A stretch of 64,000 bases of DNA from NCBI GenBank assembly GCA_018434325.1, contig JAHDPO010000021.1, positions 1-64,000 on the forward strand, in the 5' to 3' direction. This document shows positions 50,815 to 58,854 of this stretch, piece after piece. Position 1 is the first letter of the stretch. Each line of letters starts with the position of its first letter. The DNA is from Clostridia bacterium (GTDB taxonomy: Bacteria; Bacillota; Peptococcia; DRI-13; UBA5745). The notes beneath the pieces were generated by a model that had not been told where the DNA came from, did no database searches, and saw nothing but the letters and a program-made list of their open reading frames with translations. Position numbers and translations under genes: made by a program.

Positions 50815-51327
50815 ATGGAAAACAAAATTATGGGTCAAGCGGCTAAGGACTATGCCATTGAAAATTTTAAAAACGGTTTAAATTGCGCGGAAAGCGTTTA
50901 TGACGGTCTGCTTCGGGCCGGCGCCTTGGAGGGCGTGGCTCCGGAAACCGTAGCTATGGTTCTTGGCTTCGGCGGCGGCGTCGGCATGGCCGGCTGCCTC
51001 TGCGGCGCCCTGGCCGCTGCAGTCATCGCCAATGGCGCGATCTACGGCCGGCCCGATCCCTATGCCGTACCGGCGGAGAACCGGGGCGGCGAAATCGCTG
51101 AAAAGTATTATGCCCGTTACAACAACCTGCTCTGGGACTTCGCCGAAGCCAACGGCAGCCCGCTCTGCAAGGAAATATGCAGTAAGTATGAGGATTTCCA
51201 CGGCAAAGAACGCAAAGTAGGCTGTTTGAAGCTGATTGGGGCTACAGCCGAACTGGCCTGCCGTTATCTGGAGATGACGCCGGAAGAGGCCGCAAAGCTG
51301 CCCTACCGTGAAAAGGTGGGGACTTAG
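50815..51327 (+). CDS. C_GCAxxG_C_C family protein
   Basis: 170 aa. The family is named from its cysteine pattern, here NCAESVYDGLL, then GGVGMAGCLCGALAAAVIA, LCKEICSKY and GCLKLIGATAELACRY. Such small proteins are thought to bind iron-sulfur or act in redox, and often lie near transporters or oxidoreductases. The Gly-rich helix with CxC (GCLCGA) is typical. Ribosome site GGGAGA. It ends the TRAP-enolase operon, before the terminator at 51376. The exact task is unknown. Confidence 0.85.
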   Translation: MENKIMGQAAKDYAIENFKNGLNCAESVYDGLLRAGALEGVAPETVAMVLGFGGGVGMAGCLCGALAAAVIANGAIYGRPDPYAVPAENRGGEIAEKYYARYNNLLWDFAEANGSPLCKEICSKYEDFHGKERKVGCLKLIGATAELACRYLEMTPEEAAKLPYREKVGT

Positions 51328-51375
51328 ATTAGCTTTTGGCCTGCCGCCGCTCATCGTTTCCATACAAACAGCAAA

Positions 51376-51428
51376 AAGGGGATGCGCCGATGACTTTATT
51401 CAAGTCATTCCGGAGCATCCCCTTGCTT
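51376..51428. terminator. Terminator between the TRAP operon and the XRE gene
   Basis: AAGGGGATGCGCCGATGACTT pairs with AAGTCATTCCGGAGCATCCCCTT around ATTC-like loop bases, followed by GCTTTCTTT. It stands between convergent genes and could serve both. Confidence 0.8.
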
Positions 51429-51431
51429 TCT

Positions 51432-51827
51432 TTAGCTTTCTATATTTAGTTCATCTTTGATCAGCCAAAGATATCTTTCTTTTTTCTTCTCCGGCAGCTT
51501 TTCCCAAAGGGCCAGCATTTCTTTGGTCTTACCATCGCTCTTGTACATGAAATAGCCCATGATCTCATTGAATGTATCCGTATCATTCTCCAGAAAATAT
51601 CGAGGGATCTGGTAAGTAACGGGATGCATCTCGTCGGAAGCTCCCAGCAAATAGTCTGTGGTGGTGTTCAGCTCTTTGGCCAGCTTGACTTTATTTTCAT
51701 CGATAGGATTGCTCTCATCGTTTTCATATTTTGAAATCATGCCGGCAGAAACATTGATCAGGGAAGCCAACTCCGCCTGTGACATTCCCGCCTCGTCCCT
51801 CAATGCCTTTAAACGCTTCCCAATCAT
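51432..51827 (-). CDS. XRE family helix-turn-helix regulator
   Basis: 131 aa. N-terminal Cro/CI-type HTH at residues 1-62: 'LKALRDEAGMSQAELASLIN', VSAGMISKYENDESNPI, then KLAKELNTTTDYLLG. The C-terminal 70 residues are unlike a known ligand domain (FLENDTDTFNEIMGYFMYK). The gene is next to the agr-like locus, but no direct link is visible. The 200-base upstream region is very AT-rich and includes TTATCT/AGATAA inverted copies (51893 and about 51935), candidate autoregulatory sites. May govern the agr genes or a stress response. Confidence 0.87.
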   Translation of the reverse strand: MIGKRLKALRDEAGMSQAELASLINVSAGMISKYENDESNPIDENKVKLAKELNTTTDYLLGASDEMHPVTYQIPRYFLENDTDTFNEIMGYFMYKSDGKTKEMLALWEKLPEKKKERYLWLIKDELNIES

Positions 51828-51994
51828 TTGAACCCTCCCAATACGCCGGCCTGGCAGCTACCTCCATTATAATAGTTCAAATTAAGGAAATGTTATCTAA
51901 TTCTGACTATTTTAATTCACCGATATTACTTATAAGATAATTTATTCTTATTACTATACTTATATGCTTGAAAATATCGTATTAGTAATATATA

Positions 51995-52024
51995 ATAAAA
52001 AGGCACCCGGCTGGGCGGGTGCTT
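51995..52024 (-). terminator. Terminator of the agrBD-like transcript
   Basis: On the minus strand GCACCCG, loop CCCAGC, CGGGTGC then CTTTTTATT. It lies 11 bases after the agrD stop codon. Confidence 0.8.
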
Positions 52025-52034
52025 AATGGTGGTA

Positions 52035-52178
52035 TTACTTGTCTTTCAATTTGTCCGGGACCGGCGGTTGAAACAAATGTGTTTTGCAGAAGAACCCAGC
52101 TGTGCGACGGGCATTTGTTTGTGCTAAGGTTGAGGCTTGCCGCAGCAGGAAGGGTATATTCTTCGAAACCTGTTTCAT
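52035..52178 (-). CDS. agrD: AgrD-like cyclic autoinducer peptide precursor
   Basis: 47 aa, directly after agrB. The ATG at 52178 has GGAG eight bases upstream (AGGAAAGGAGTGAAGCAG). The N-terminal part is a short amphipathic helix (KNIPFLLRQASTLAQ). A single Cys at residue 31 begins a five-residue ring candidate C-K-T-H-L. The remainder FQPPVPDKLKDK fits the family tail pattern (Q-P-x-x-P-x-x-L, as in clostridial AgrD). AgrB should cut after the ring and form a thiolactone. The mature peptide would be short and end in CKTHL. The call rests on position, size and tail; the exact N-terminal cut is unknown. Confidence 0.85.
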   Translation of the reverse strand: MKQVSKNIPFLLRQASTLAQTNARRTAGFFCKTHLFQPPVPDKLKDK

Positions 52179-52195
52179 TCTGCTTCACTCCTTTC

Positions 52196-52780
52196 CTAGG
52201 GATTATTGTCAGGTGATGGGACCAGCAGGGACAGCGCAGCTGTTGCCGCGCCCATACTTCCGCAAAGAGAAACCCCCGCCGCCCATGTCCCGGCAATTTT
52301 ATAGGCCGAAAAGATCACAATGGTCTGGCTCAGCGAAACACAGATTCCGATTACTCGGAATTTTTTTCTCTTTTGCATACCGGCGGGGGCATTAGGATGA
52401 ATTACCGGCCCCCGCCAAATGACCAGGAGCAGGGCCAGCAAGGAGAGAAGGAAAGCCAAAGGCCAAAGCCAGGTTTGGGGCAGCAGGCGAGAGCTTTGGG
52501 CCGCGGCAAAAGCCATTAGAGTGAAAATAAGCAAGCAGCTGCCGTGGGTTTTGGCATGGGCTCCGCCGATATTGGGTTTCAGCAGACAAAAGAAGAGCTC
52601 ATAACAAAAAATCTGCGGCAATATATCGAAAGCAAGCCCCAAAAACAGCAGGATCAGATTCTGCTCCAGGCCGGCCAGCAAGTCAAAGAGGCCGTATGCC
52701 AGCACCTCTTCGTCTTCGGCGCCGGCAGCGCCGCGTTTAATAAGATAACGGCTGATTTTTATGGCCAGCATATAGGTCAA
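52196..52780 (-). CDS. agrB: AgrB-like accessory gene regulator protease/transporter
   Basis: 194 aa. TTG start at 52780 with GGAGGAG five bases upstream; the ATG at 52771 is further off. Five or six membrane helices. Catalytic pair His75 and Cys82 in GGAHAKTHGSC, the same spacing of seven as in staphylococcal AgrB (H77, C84). It cleaves the AgrD precursor's tail and cyclises the peptide. The C-terminal part carries the conserved KFRVIGIC basic stretch and an Ala/Ser-rich last helix. The small agrD gene begins 18 bases downstream. Divergent from the response regulator at 52896. Confidence 0.92.
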   Translation of the reverse strand: MTYMLAIKISRYLIKRGAAGAEDEEVLAYGLFDLLAGLEQNLILLFLGLAFDILPQIFCYELFFCLLKPNIGGAHAKTHGSCLLIFTLMAFAAAQSSRLLPQTWLWPLAFLLSLLALLLVIWRGPVIHPNAPAGMQKRKKFRVIGICVSLSQTIVIFSAYKIAGTWAAGVSLCGSMGAATAALSLLVPSPDNNP

Positions 52781-52895
52781 GGTAACTCCTCCGTTTGTGT
52801 CCCTGATCTTTGCTTCGGGGGTTTTACACCCACTATAGCCGGAATAATCCTGCTTAAGCTAACCACGTCGCGGATAGGAGAGGAAATGTAGTGAA

Positions 52896-53639
52896 ATGTC
52901 CGACCAAAAAAATAAAGCCTCTTCTTGGGGCTGTGAAAAAGGAATAAGACGTATTGCTTTATGTGACGACGATCCCCTCTTCTTGGAACAAATGAGCCAA
53001 TTGGTTAAAGAATATCTGCCGGAACAAGGGGAGGTGCGCTGTTTTACCAATGGCCTGGATTTGATCCGGCTTTGTGAAAAGGAGCCTCCGCATCTGATTT
53101 TCCTGGACATCCAGATGCCGGGTCTGGACGGACTCCATACGGCCCGTGAACTGCGGAAACTTCATCCTTTTTTGACTATCGTCATCGTTACCCACTATCG
53201 GGAATTCGCTCTGCAAGGCTATGATATCCGGGCTTTCGACTATTTGGTTAAGCCCATATCCCCGCAAAAGGTCAAGCGGATTATAGACGAGCTGTACCTG
53301 CTGCCTTTTACAAAAGAAAGGCATTTTTTTATCTTCAATAAAACGAAGATTTTCCTGCCGCCTCTGGATTCGCTGTTTTATTTTGAAAGCTGCGGCCGCC
53401 TGATCAAGGCCTATCCTTATCAAGGCTGCTATAGCTGGTACGGCAAGCTGGAGGAGCTGGAAAATCAGCTGCCCCGGCAATTTGTTAAAATCCACCGTTC
53501 CTTCATCGTCAATCTTCGCTGGATCAAAGAAATCGACAAGTCCCGGCGCCAACTGATTCTGGCTAACGGCCGGCTGCTGCCCGTCAGCAAAAGCCTTTAC
53601 AACAAGCTGCTGAAAGAGGTGGAAGGGTGGAGCTATTGA
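52896..53639 (+). CDS. LytTR response regulator (AgrA-like)
   Basis: 247 aa. ATG at 52896, preceded by GAGAGGA. Receiver domain with acidic pocket D24-D26 (ALCDDDP), phospho-acceptor D71 in IFLDIQMPG, Thr/Ser in IVIVTHYRE and Lys in DYLVKP. The LytTR DNA-binding domain (residues about 145-245) carries 'FVKIHRSFIVNLRWIKEIDK'. It should bind agr-type promoters when phosphorylated by the kinase encoded next (13-base overlap). The first 16 residues are a short extra N-terminal tail. Confidence 0.92.
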   Translation: MSDQKNKASSWGCEKGIRRIALCDDDPLFLEQMSQLVKEYLPEQGEVRCFTNGLDLIRLCEKEPPHLIFLDIQMPGLDGLHTARELRKLHPFLTIVIVTHYREFALQGYDIRAFDYLVKPISPQKVKRIIDELYLLPFTKERHFFIFNKTKIFLPPLDSLFYFESCGRLIKAYPYQGCYSWYGKLEELENQLPRQFVKIHRSFIVNLRWIKEIDKSRRQLILANGRLLPVSKSLYNKLLKEVEGWSY

Positions 53640-54958
53640 TTGCGCTCATCGATTGTCTGATGATATTTTTTGACGCCCTTACTGCCTTCTTCCTGCTGGC
53701 TTCTTTGCTGCCCCGCCGGCGGCCGGGGAGAGGCTCTGTCCTCTGCTTTTTTCTGGGGCAAATCCTTTATCAGCTTTTTAACCGGCTGTATTGGCCCTCG
53801 GTCTATTGGCAGAGCCTTGCGTTCAGCTGGCTCATGGATTTATTAATGGCCCATGTCTTTTTTCAAGGGGGCCTGAAGCGAAAATCTTTGCTGATTGCCG
53901 TAACCTATACTGTTTTTACGGCCTGTGACGCCATTACCGTCATCATTATCTATTTAGCCCAGCCCTCCCTTTGGCCGCCGGCCGCTGCCCAGGATCTCAA
54001 GCTCAATATCCTGGTCTTTTTTTTCCGCTCTTTACTGCCATTAATGCTGGCCTTTTTCATCCGCAGCTTTTTTCGCAAAGAGGGCGAGCATAATCATTGG
54101 CTGATTTTCTTTGCCTTGACTCTCTATACCTCGCTGCTGCTGTTTCAGATGTTTCCCTTGGGAGACTTCACGGAAAAGCGGATTCTCTTGCTGGTTTTAG
54201 CCTGTTTTTTTGCTTTTTTGGTTATGCTGGCGGTGTTTTCTTATTTGTGTTTTCAAGATCATAAAAGCTTCAACGAAGAACGGCTGGATCTGCTGGAAAA
54301 ACTGAAGGCCTTTCAGGACCAGCATAACCGGGAGCTGAAGTTCTCTTTTGCTCAAATGGAGCATACCCTTCACGATGTCCGCAAGCATATCGGTTATTTG
54401 GAGCTGCTTTTTGCCGCCGGCAGGGAGGCCAGCATCCCTCTGTATATACAAAGTCTGCGGCAAAAGCTGGAGCCTCCTTTATTTACAGGTAATTTCACCG
54501 TAGACGCCGTAATCTTTCTGAAAAAACGGCAAGGAACGGAAATGGGTATTCCCCTCCAATCTTCAGGCACTTTGCCGGAAGATCTGCCCTGGCTGGACGC
54601 TGCCGATACGGTGGCCTTGCTGGGCAACGGCCTGGACAATGCTCTGGAAGAATACAGCCGCTTGCCGCGGCGAAATCCTTCCTTAGGCATTACCCTTACC
54701 TTTCTTTTTGATGAAGGCATATATTGTGAGATTGAAAACCCCATAGCCTCAAAACCTGTAGAAAAACAGCAAGGACCCTGGTTTTCCAGCCAAAAAGCGG
54801 GAAAGGGCCGGGGCCTCGGTATGGAGAGCATGCAGGCTGTCGTTGATAAATACGGCGGCCAGATGAGCACTTTCGTCAGCAGCGAGACTTTCCGCCTTTG
54901 TCTGTTCATTCCCAAGCCCCATCATACTAATCTGCAATTAAAAACTAAAGGTTTTTAA
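53627..54958 (+). CDS. AgrC-like membrane histidine kinase (GHKL type)
   Basis: 443 aa. GTG start inside the end of the regulator gene. Six or seven membrane helices (residues 1-215) form the peptide receptor, followed by a coiled region and a dimer helix with His249 in HDVRKHIGYLE. The GHKL ATPase has N-box NGLDNALEE and G-box GRGLGMESM. It senses the peptide made by AgrBD. Unusual: the last residues (TNLQLKTKGF) and the stop codon are coded by the palindromic element copy E (54924-54972), which therefore replaced or extended the native C-terminus. Confidence 0.92.
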   Translation: MELLIALIDCLMIFFDALTAFFLLASLLPRRRPGRGSVLCFFLGQILYQLFNRLYWPSVYWQSLAFSWLMDLLMAHVFFQGGLKRKSLLIAVTYTVFTACDAITVIIIYLAQPSLWPPAAAQDLKLNILVFFFRSLLPLMLAFFIRSFFRKEGEHNHWLIFFALTLYTSLLLFQMFPLGDFTEKRILLLVLACFFAFLVMLAVFSYLCFQDHKSFNEERLDLLEKLKAFQDQHNRELKFSFAQMEHTLHDVRKHIGYLELLFAAGREASIPLYIQSLRQKLEPPLFTGNFTVDAVIFLKKRQGTEMGIPLQSSGTLPEDLPWLDAADTVALLGNGLDNALEEYSRLPRRNPSLGITLTFLFDEGIYCEIENPIASKPVEKQQGPWFSSQKAGKGRGLGMESMQAVVDKYGGQMSTFVSSETFRLCLFIPKPHHTNLQLKTKGF

Positions 54959-54972
54959 TTGCAGATTAGTAT
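54924..54972 (-). repeat. One-arm 49-bp palindromic element, copy E
   Basis: Perfect 22-bp arms (ATACTAATCTGC + AATTAAAAAC) around loop TAAAG, then the exact complement. The arm is the same as the 25-base AT-rich arm of copy B, with the outer 12-bp stem conserved. This is a derivative with two of three arms missing. It codes the end of the agrC-like gene and may also act as its terminator. Relative to copy F the loop is reversed, so E and F are in opposite orientation. Confidence 0.9.
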
Positions 54973-55070
54973 TAGCGGCAGATATATCTCCCCGGGCGGG
55001 CACCTCAGTAAATAAGGCGGCATATTATATGAAGTAAAGTTTAGCCGCATGACCAGCAAAGGGGGTTACT

Positions 55071-56147
55071 ATGGAAAAAAATATCAGACAATACTTCCCT
55101 GGGGCCATTACTTACCAAGGGTACCTATCTTATTGGGATACCAATCTGGAGGGTATTGATCAGCTGTATATTTTAAAAGGAGGGCCGGGTACAGGTAAAG
55201 CGACTTTAATGCGCCGTATCGGTAAGGCTTTGTCGGAAGCCGGTCTGGAAACGGAGCTTTTATGGTGCTCTTCCGACGCTCGTTCTCTGGACGGCGTGAT
55301 CATCCGGGATTTCGGCCTGGCTATTATGGATGGTACGGCTCCCCATACCCGGGATCCCGTCTATCCGGGAGTACGGGACATGATCGTGGACTTGGGGCGC
55401 TTCTGGCGCCGGGATATTCTGAAAGAATACCGTCAGGAGATCCTTTCTCTGACCAACGAAAACAAAAAGATGTTCCTGGAGATTTATGCCCTGCTGAAAA
55501 AAGCCCGGGATTTTGCGGAACGGCGCCAGAGCCTTTACAAGATCAGGCTGGATGAAGAGGGGATGGAGGCCTGGCTTGATCACTTGCTGAAAGATCAGCT
55601 GGTGGGCAACAGCGTACCGAAAGAGCCCAGCCGCCACCGGTTTTACACCATCATGGCTCCCCAAGGTATAGTCAGCCATTTCGACGAGCTTTTAGAACAG
55701 GCGGAAAAAGGCTACCAATTTATTACCGACGACCTGATCATCGGTACAAAAGTGCTGAACTATATTGGCACTATGGCTCAGGGCAAGGGCTATGGCGTCT
55801 GGTATGTTCATGACGCCCAGGAGCCGGACTCTTTAAGCGCCGTTTTTCTGCCGGAATTGAAATCCCTTTATTACCTTAATAGCAAAGACCAGGATGAAAA
55901 ATGCAAGCCTGTGGAATTAGAGCGCTGGTATCACAAAAACCTTAACGGCCGCAATGAGCTGGAAGCCGAGTTTTTAATGACGGCTATTGAAGACGTCCGG
56001 CAAAGAGCCCAGAAGCTAATGGCGGAAAACAAGAAGATCCATGATCATCTGGAAACCTATTACGTCAAGGCGATGGATTTTGCCGCCCTGGAAATGGAAA
56101 AGGAAGTCCTGATCCGGGAATTCCTGGCCGGGGGCGGATTAAAATAA
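55071..56147 (+). CDS. PRK06851-like ATP-binding protein with a degenerate second P-loop
   Basis: 358 aa. It resembles the PRK06851 group of spore-forming Firmicutes, which as I recall has two P-loop halves. The first half holds LKGGPGTGKATLMRRIG (residues about 38-50; the usual Ser after Lys is Ala), with SSDARSLDGV and IMDGTAPHTRDP. The second half begins near MAPQGIVSHFDE, but its P-loop reads 'GYQFITDDLIIGTKVLNYIG', lacking the GxxGxGK pattern. Long helical stretch between the halves. Stands alone in its transcript with a good ribosome site (AAAGGGGG). Ends at the terminator at 56211. Role unknown. Confidence 0.78.
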   Translation: MEKNIRQYFPGAITYQGYLSYWDTNLEGIDQLYILKGGPGTGKATLMRRIGKALSEAGLETELLWCSSDARSLDGVIIRDFGLAIMDGTAPHTRDPVYPGVRDMIVDLGRFWRRDILKEYRQEILSLTNENKKMFLEIYALLKKARDFAERRQSLYKIRLDEEGMEAWLDHLLKDQLVGNSVPKEPSRHRFYTIMAPQGIVSHFDELLEQAEKGYQFITDDLIIGTKVLNYIGTMAQGKGYGVWYVHDAQEPDSLSAVFLPELKSLYYLNSKDQDEKCKPVELERWYHKNLNGRNELEAEFLMTAIEDVRQRAQKLMAENKKIHDHLETYYVKAMDFAALEMEKEVLIREFLAGGGLK

Positions 56148-56210
56148 AGCGCCATACGTTGCAGATGAGTGTTACTTGCAAGTAGCTGAGAGATTAATTC
56201 GTCGAAGATT

Positions 56211-56252
56211 AAATACCGCTGTTTGCCTTATTGCAGGCACAGCGGTATTTTG
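56211..56252 (+). terminator. Terminator after the PRK06851-like gene
   Basis: AATACCGCTGTTTGCC pairs with GGCACAGCGGTATT (one bulge), followed by TTGTTGCC. The first half is A-rich, so it might also act in reverse. Confidence 0.75.
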
Positions 56253-56863
56253 TTGCCAATTCTATGAAATAATAAAAATATTTATACATTAAAAGTTAGC
56301 CTATATTAACTTGATAATCACCTGCAAACAGCATAGGAATAAAAAGGGCGCGATTTCATTATATAAGCCGTATTATATAGCCTGTTTCTCTTAACATTTG
56401 TTATGAATAAGTAGTCAGAAAATTATATTGAATAATATTTATGCATTTTAAGATATTTATTATTCCTTTTAATTAATATTTTTGCAAATTTGGCCGCAAA
56501 AAACAGCAGAGTATATCCTCATTCTTGCAGGAGTTTTGCAACTAGCGGAGAATAATTAACGCTATGTTTGCATTTTGTTTACTTTTTTGCGCTTTTTTCC
56601 ACGAAAAATGGGGAAATCTCCGAAGCCTATCCGGCACAAAAGCTATGCTAAGATTTAGACGATTTGCATAGACATAAACCAATGCTTATTATTTTTTCCC
56701 AACTGATATTAACCTTCGTTAATATCAAAGATAACCGATGTTTCCGGTTTGGCAAGAACCATTCTCCAGGCTGGTATACGCCGCGAGGATTTAAAGTTCT
56801 GATAGATCAACAAAGGGGGAGAGGGATTTATTGCTATGGTTAGTAAAATAGGAGGTGTTCATT
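56253..56863. other. Long AT-rich gene-free stretch before the second Opp operon
   Basis: Over 600 bases without a gene on either strand, much poorer in G+C than the rest. It contains a perfect hairpin TGATATTAAC, loop CTTC, GTTAATATCA at 56704-56727, and repeated TATTAA-type motifs upstream (about 56300). It most likely carries a long leader and regulatory sites of the Opp operon; I cannot name a riboswitch class. No clear promoter hexamers chosen. Confidence 0.5.
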
Positions 56864-57859
56864 TTGGAAGAGACTAAAACCAAGGATATCATTCTTAGCG
56901 TCAAAGACTTAAGTACTTCCTTCTTCCTCCGGGAAGGCGAAGTGAAAGCCGTTGACGGCGTGTCCTTTTCCGTCAGAAAAGGAGAATGCCTGGCGCTGGT
57001 AGGCGAAAGCGGCAGCGGCAAGACGGTGACAGCCCTTTCTATGCTCCGCCTTGTGGTTTGGCCTCCCGGCAAAATCAAATCCGGTGAAGTGATTCTGGAT
57101 GGCGTCAGTGTTTTTGACCTGCCCATGAAAAACATGAAGGATGTCCGGGGCAAAGGTATGGCCATGATCCTGCAGGAACCTATGTCTTCGTTGAATCCGT
57201 CCCAGACTATCGGCCAGCAGATCCAGGAGGCCGTGGAGATCAATCAGGGTCTCAAAGGAGAGGAGGCCAAGAAAAAAGCTATTGAAATGCTGGGCATAGT
57301 CCGCATTCCTTCTCCGGAAAAACGTTATTATAACTATCCTCATGAGCTGTCCGGCGGCATGAAGCAGCGTATCATGATTGCTATTGCCTTGTCTTGCCGG
57401 CCCAAGGTGCTCATCGCTGATGAGCCTACTTGTTCTCTGGACGTAACCATTCAGGCCCAAATCCTGCGCCTGATGCAGCAGTTAAGAAAAGAAATTGATA
57501 CCACCATTCTTTTCATTACTTCCGATTTGGGCATCGTGGCAGAAATGGCCGACCGGGTGGCTATCATGTATGCCGGCCAGCTGATCGAAATCTGCGACGT
57601 GTTTACCCTTTTTGAAAACTCTGCCCACCCCTATACCAAAGGAATTATGGGTTCCATCACTGCCATGAAAGAAGGCGGCCGGCTCAATATTATTTCCGGC
57701 GATCCCCCGGATCTGATGGCGCTGCCTTCGGGCTGCAAATTCCATCCCCGCTGCGAATATTGTCAGGAGATCTGCAAGACGGAGGAACCGGGCTATACGG
57801 ATTTGAGCGGTACCGGCGATCACTGGGTGCGTTGTCATTTCCCTTTAAACAAAAAATAA
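56864..57859 (+). CDS. Oligopeptide ABC transporter ATP-binding protein, OppD type
   Basis: 331 aa. TTG start at 56864, eight bases after GGAGG; the in-frame GTG (56855) overlaps that site. Walker A GESGSGKT (residues about 48-55), Q-loop in LQEPMSSLNPSQ, signature LSGGMKQRIMIAIAL, Walker B VLIADEPTCSLDVT, and the C-terminal oligo_HPY region with Cys cluster CKFHPRCEYCQEIC. The switch region reads FITSDLGIVAEM, where most relatives have FITHDLGVV: the usual His is Ser here. First gene of an Opp operon ordered D-B-C-F-A. Confidence 0.92.
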   Translation: MEETKTKDIILSVKDLSTSFFLREGEVKAVDGVSFSVRKGECLALVGESGSGKTVTALSMLRLVVWPPGKIKSGEVILDGVSVFDLPMKNMKDVRGKGMAMILQEPMSSLNPSQTIGQQIQEAVEINQGLKGEEAKKKAIEMLGIVRIPSPEKRYYNYPHELSGGMKQRIMIAIALSCRPKVLIADEPTCSLDVTIQAQILRLMQQLRKEIDTTILFITSDLGIVAEMADRVAIMYAGQLIEICDVFTLFENSAHPYTKGIMGSITAMKEGGRLNIISGDPPDLMALPSGCKFHPRCEYCQEICKTEEPGYTDLSGTGDHWVRCHFPLNKK

Positions 57860-57916
57860 GTAAAGGCTAAACTATGGCCCCCCTTGGCGGCGGGCCAGGA
57901 AGCAGGAGGTATATTT

Positions 57917-58840
57917 ATGGGAATGGGTAAATACATACTACAGCGCCTTGCCTTTACCGTGCTTGTAGTAATTGGTATTTCAATTCTGGTCTTTGTCATC
58001 ACCCATATGGTCGGCAACCCCGTCGACATCATGCTCCCTCTGACCGCTACGGAAGAACAGCGGCAGCTGCTGACTCAGCAGTTAGGACTTGATAAGCCTA
58101 TGATCGAGCAGTTGGGCACGTTTTTGAAAGACGCGGCTACTTTAGACTTCGGTATGTCCTGGTGGCAGCGCAGACCTTGCATGGAAGTTATCATGGATGA
58201 CCTGCCCCTTACTGCATTATTAATTTTCTTCGCATCCTGCATCTCGGTAATTGTGGCTATCCCCTTGGGTATCGCCGCCGCTTACCACAAGGGCTCCTTT
58301 CTGGACCGGGTCCTGACCATCATCTCTTTGGGCGGTATCTGTCTGCCACCTTTCTGGATCGGTCTGATGCTGATGCTGGTGTTCTCGGTAAAGCTAGGCT
58401 GGCTGCCTACCTCCGGTATCGGCACTTGGAAACACATGATTCTGCCGGCTTTGGCCATCTCCTTCCGGCCGATGGGTCATCTGTCCCAGATTGTCCGATT
58501 TGAGATGATGCAGCAGCTGAACGGACTCTACGTCATTACCGCCCGGGCCAAAGGCGTTACGGAGACCGCAGTTTTGTTCAAACACGCATTAAAGAACATC
58601 ATGACGGCCTCCATTACCATGATCGGCAGCGACTTCACCAAACAGCTGGGCGGACTCAGTGCTTCTGTAGAGGTAGTTTTCGGTTTCCCCGGCTTTGGCC
58701 ATCTGATTTCCGAAACCATCAGCAACATGGATTTCCCGCTTCTGCAGGCAGAGGTATTTTTCGTAGCGCTTATCGTTTGCTTGATCAACTTGCTGGTGGA
58801 CATTTTGTACGCCGCTTTTGATCCTCGCATCCGGTATTAA
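57917..58840 (+). CDS. Oligopeptide ABC transporter permease, OppB type
   Basis: 307 aa. Start ATG at 57917 with AGGAGG seven bases upstream; the longer frame (57884) runs into the intergenic region. The N-terminal helix 'LQRLAFTVLVVIGISILVFV' is followed by ITHMVGNPVDIMLP and LGLDKPMIEQLGTFL. The BPD domain has the EAA-loop region 'ITARAKGVTETAVLFKHALK', and the conserved end VDILYAAFDPRIRY. Pairs with the OppC-type permease encoded 14 bases downstream. Confidence 0.93.
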   Translation: MGMGKYILQRLAFTVLVVIGISILVFVITHMVGNPVDIMLPLTATEEQRQLLTQQLGLDKPMIEQLGTFLKDAATLDFGMSWWQRRPCMEVIMDDLPLTALLIFFASCISVIVAIPLGIAAAYHKGSFLDRVLTIISLGGICLPPFWIGLMLMLVFSVKLGWLPTSGIGTWKHMILPALAISFRPMGHLSQIVRFEMMQQLNGLYVITARAKGVTETAVLFKHALKNIMTASITMIGSDFTKQLGGLSASVEVVFGFPGFGHLISETISNMDFPLLQAEVFFVALIVCLINLLVDILYAAFDPRIRY

Positions 58841-58854
58841 GGAGGGGGAAACAC

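Noticed and set aside
51982-52296. 104-codon minus-strand frame overlapping the end of agrB and agrD
   Set aside because: It lies in another frame over agrB and the AgrD peptide, without a ribosome site. The 47-codon agrD frame has a good site and the family tail.
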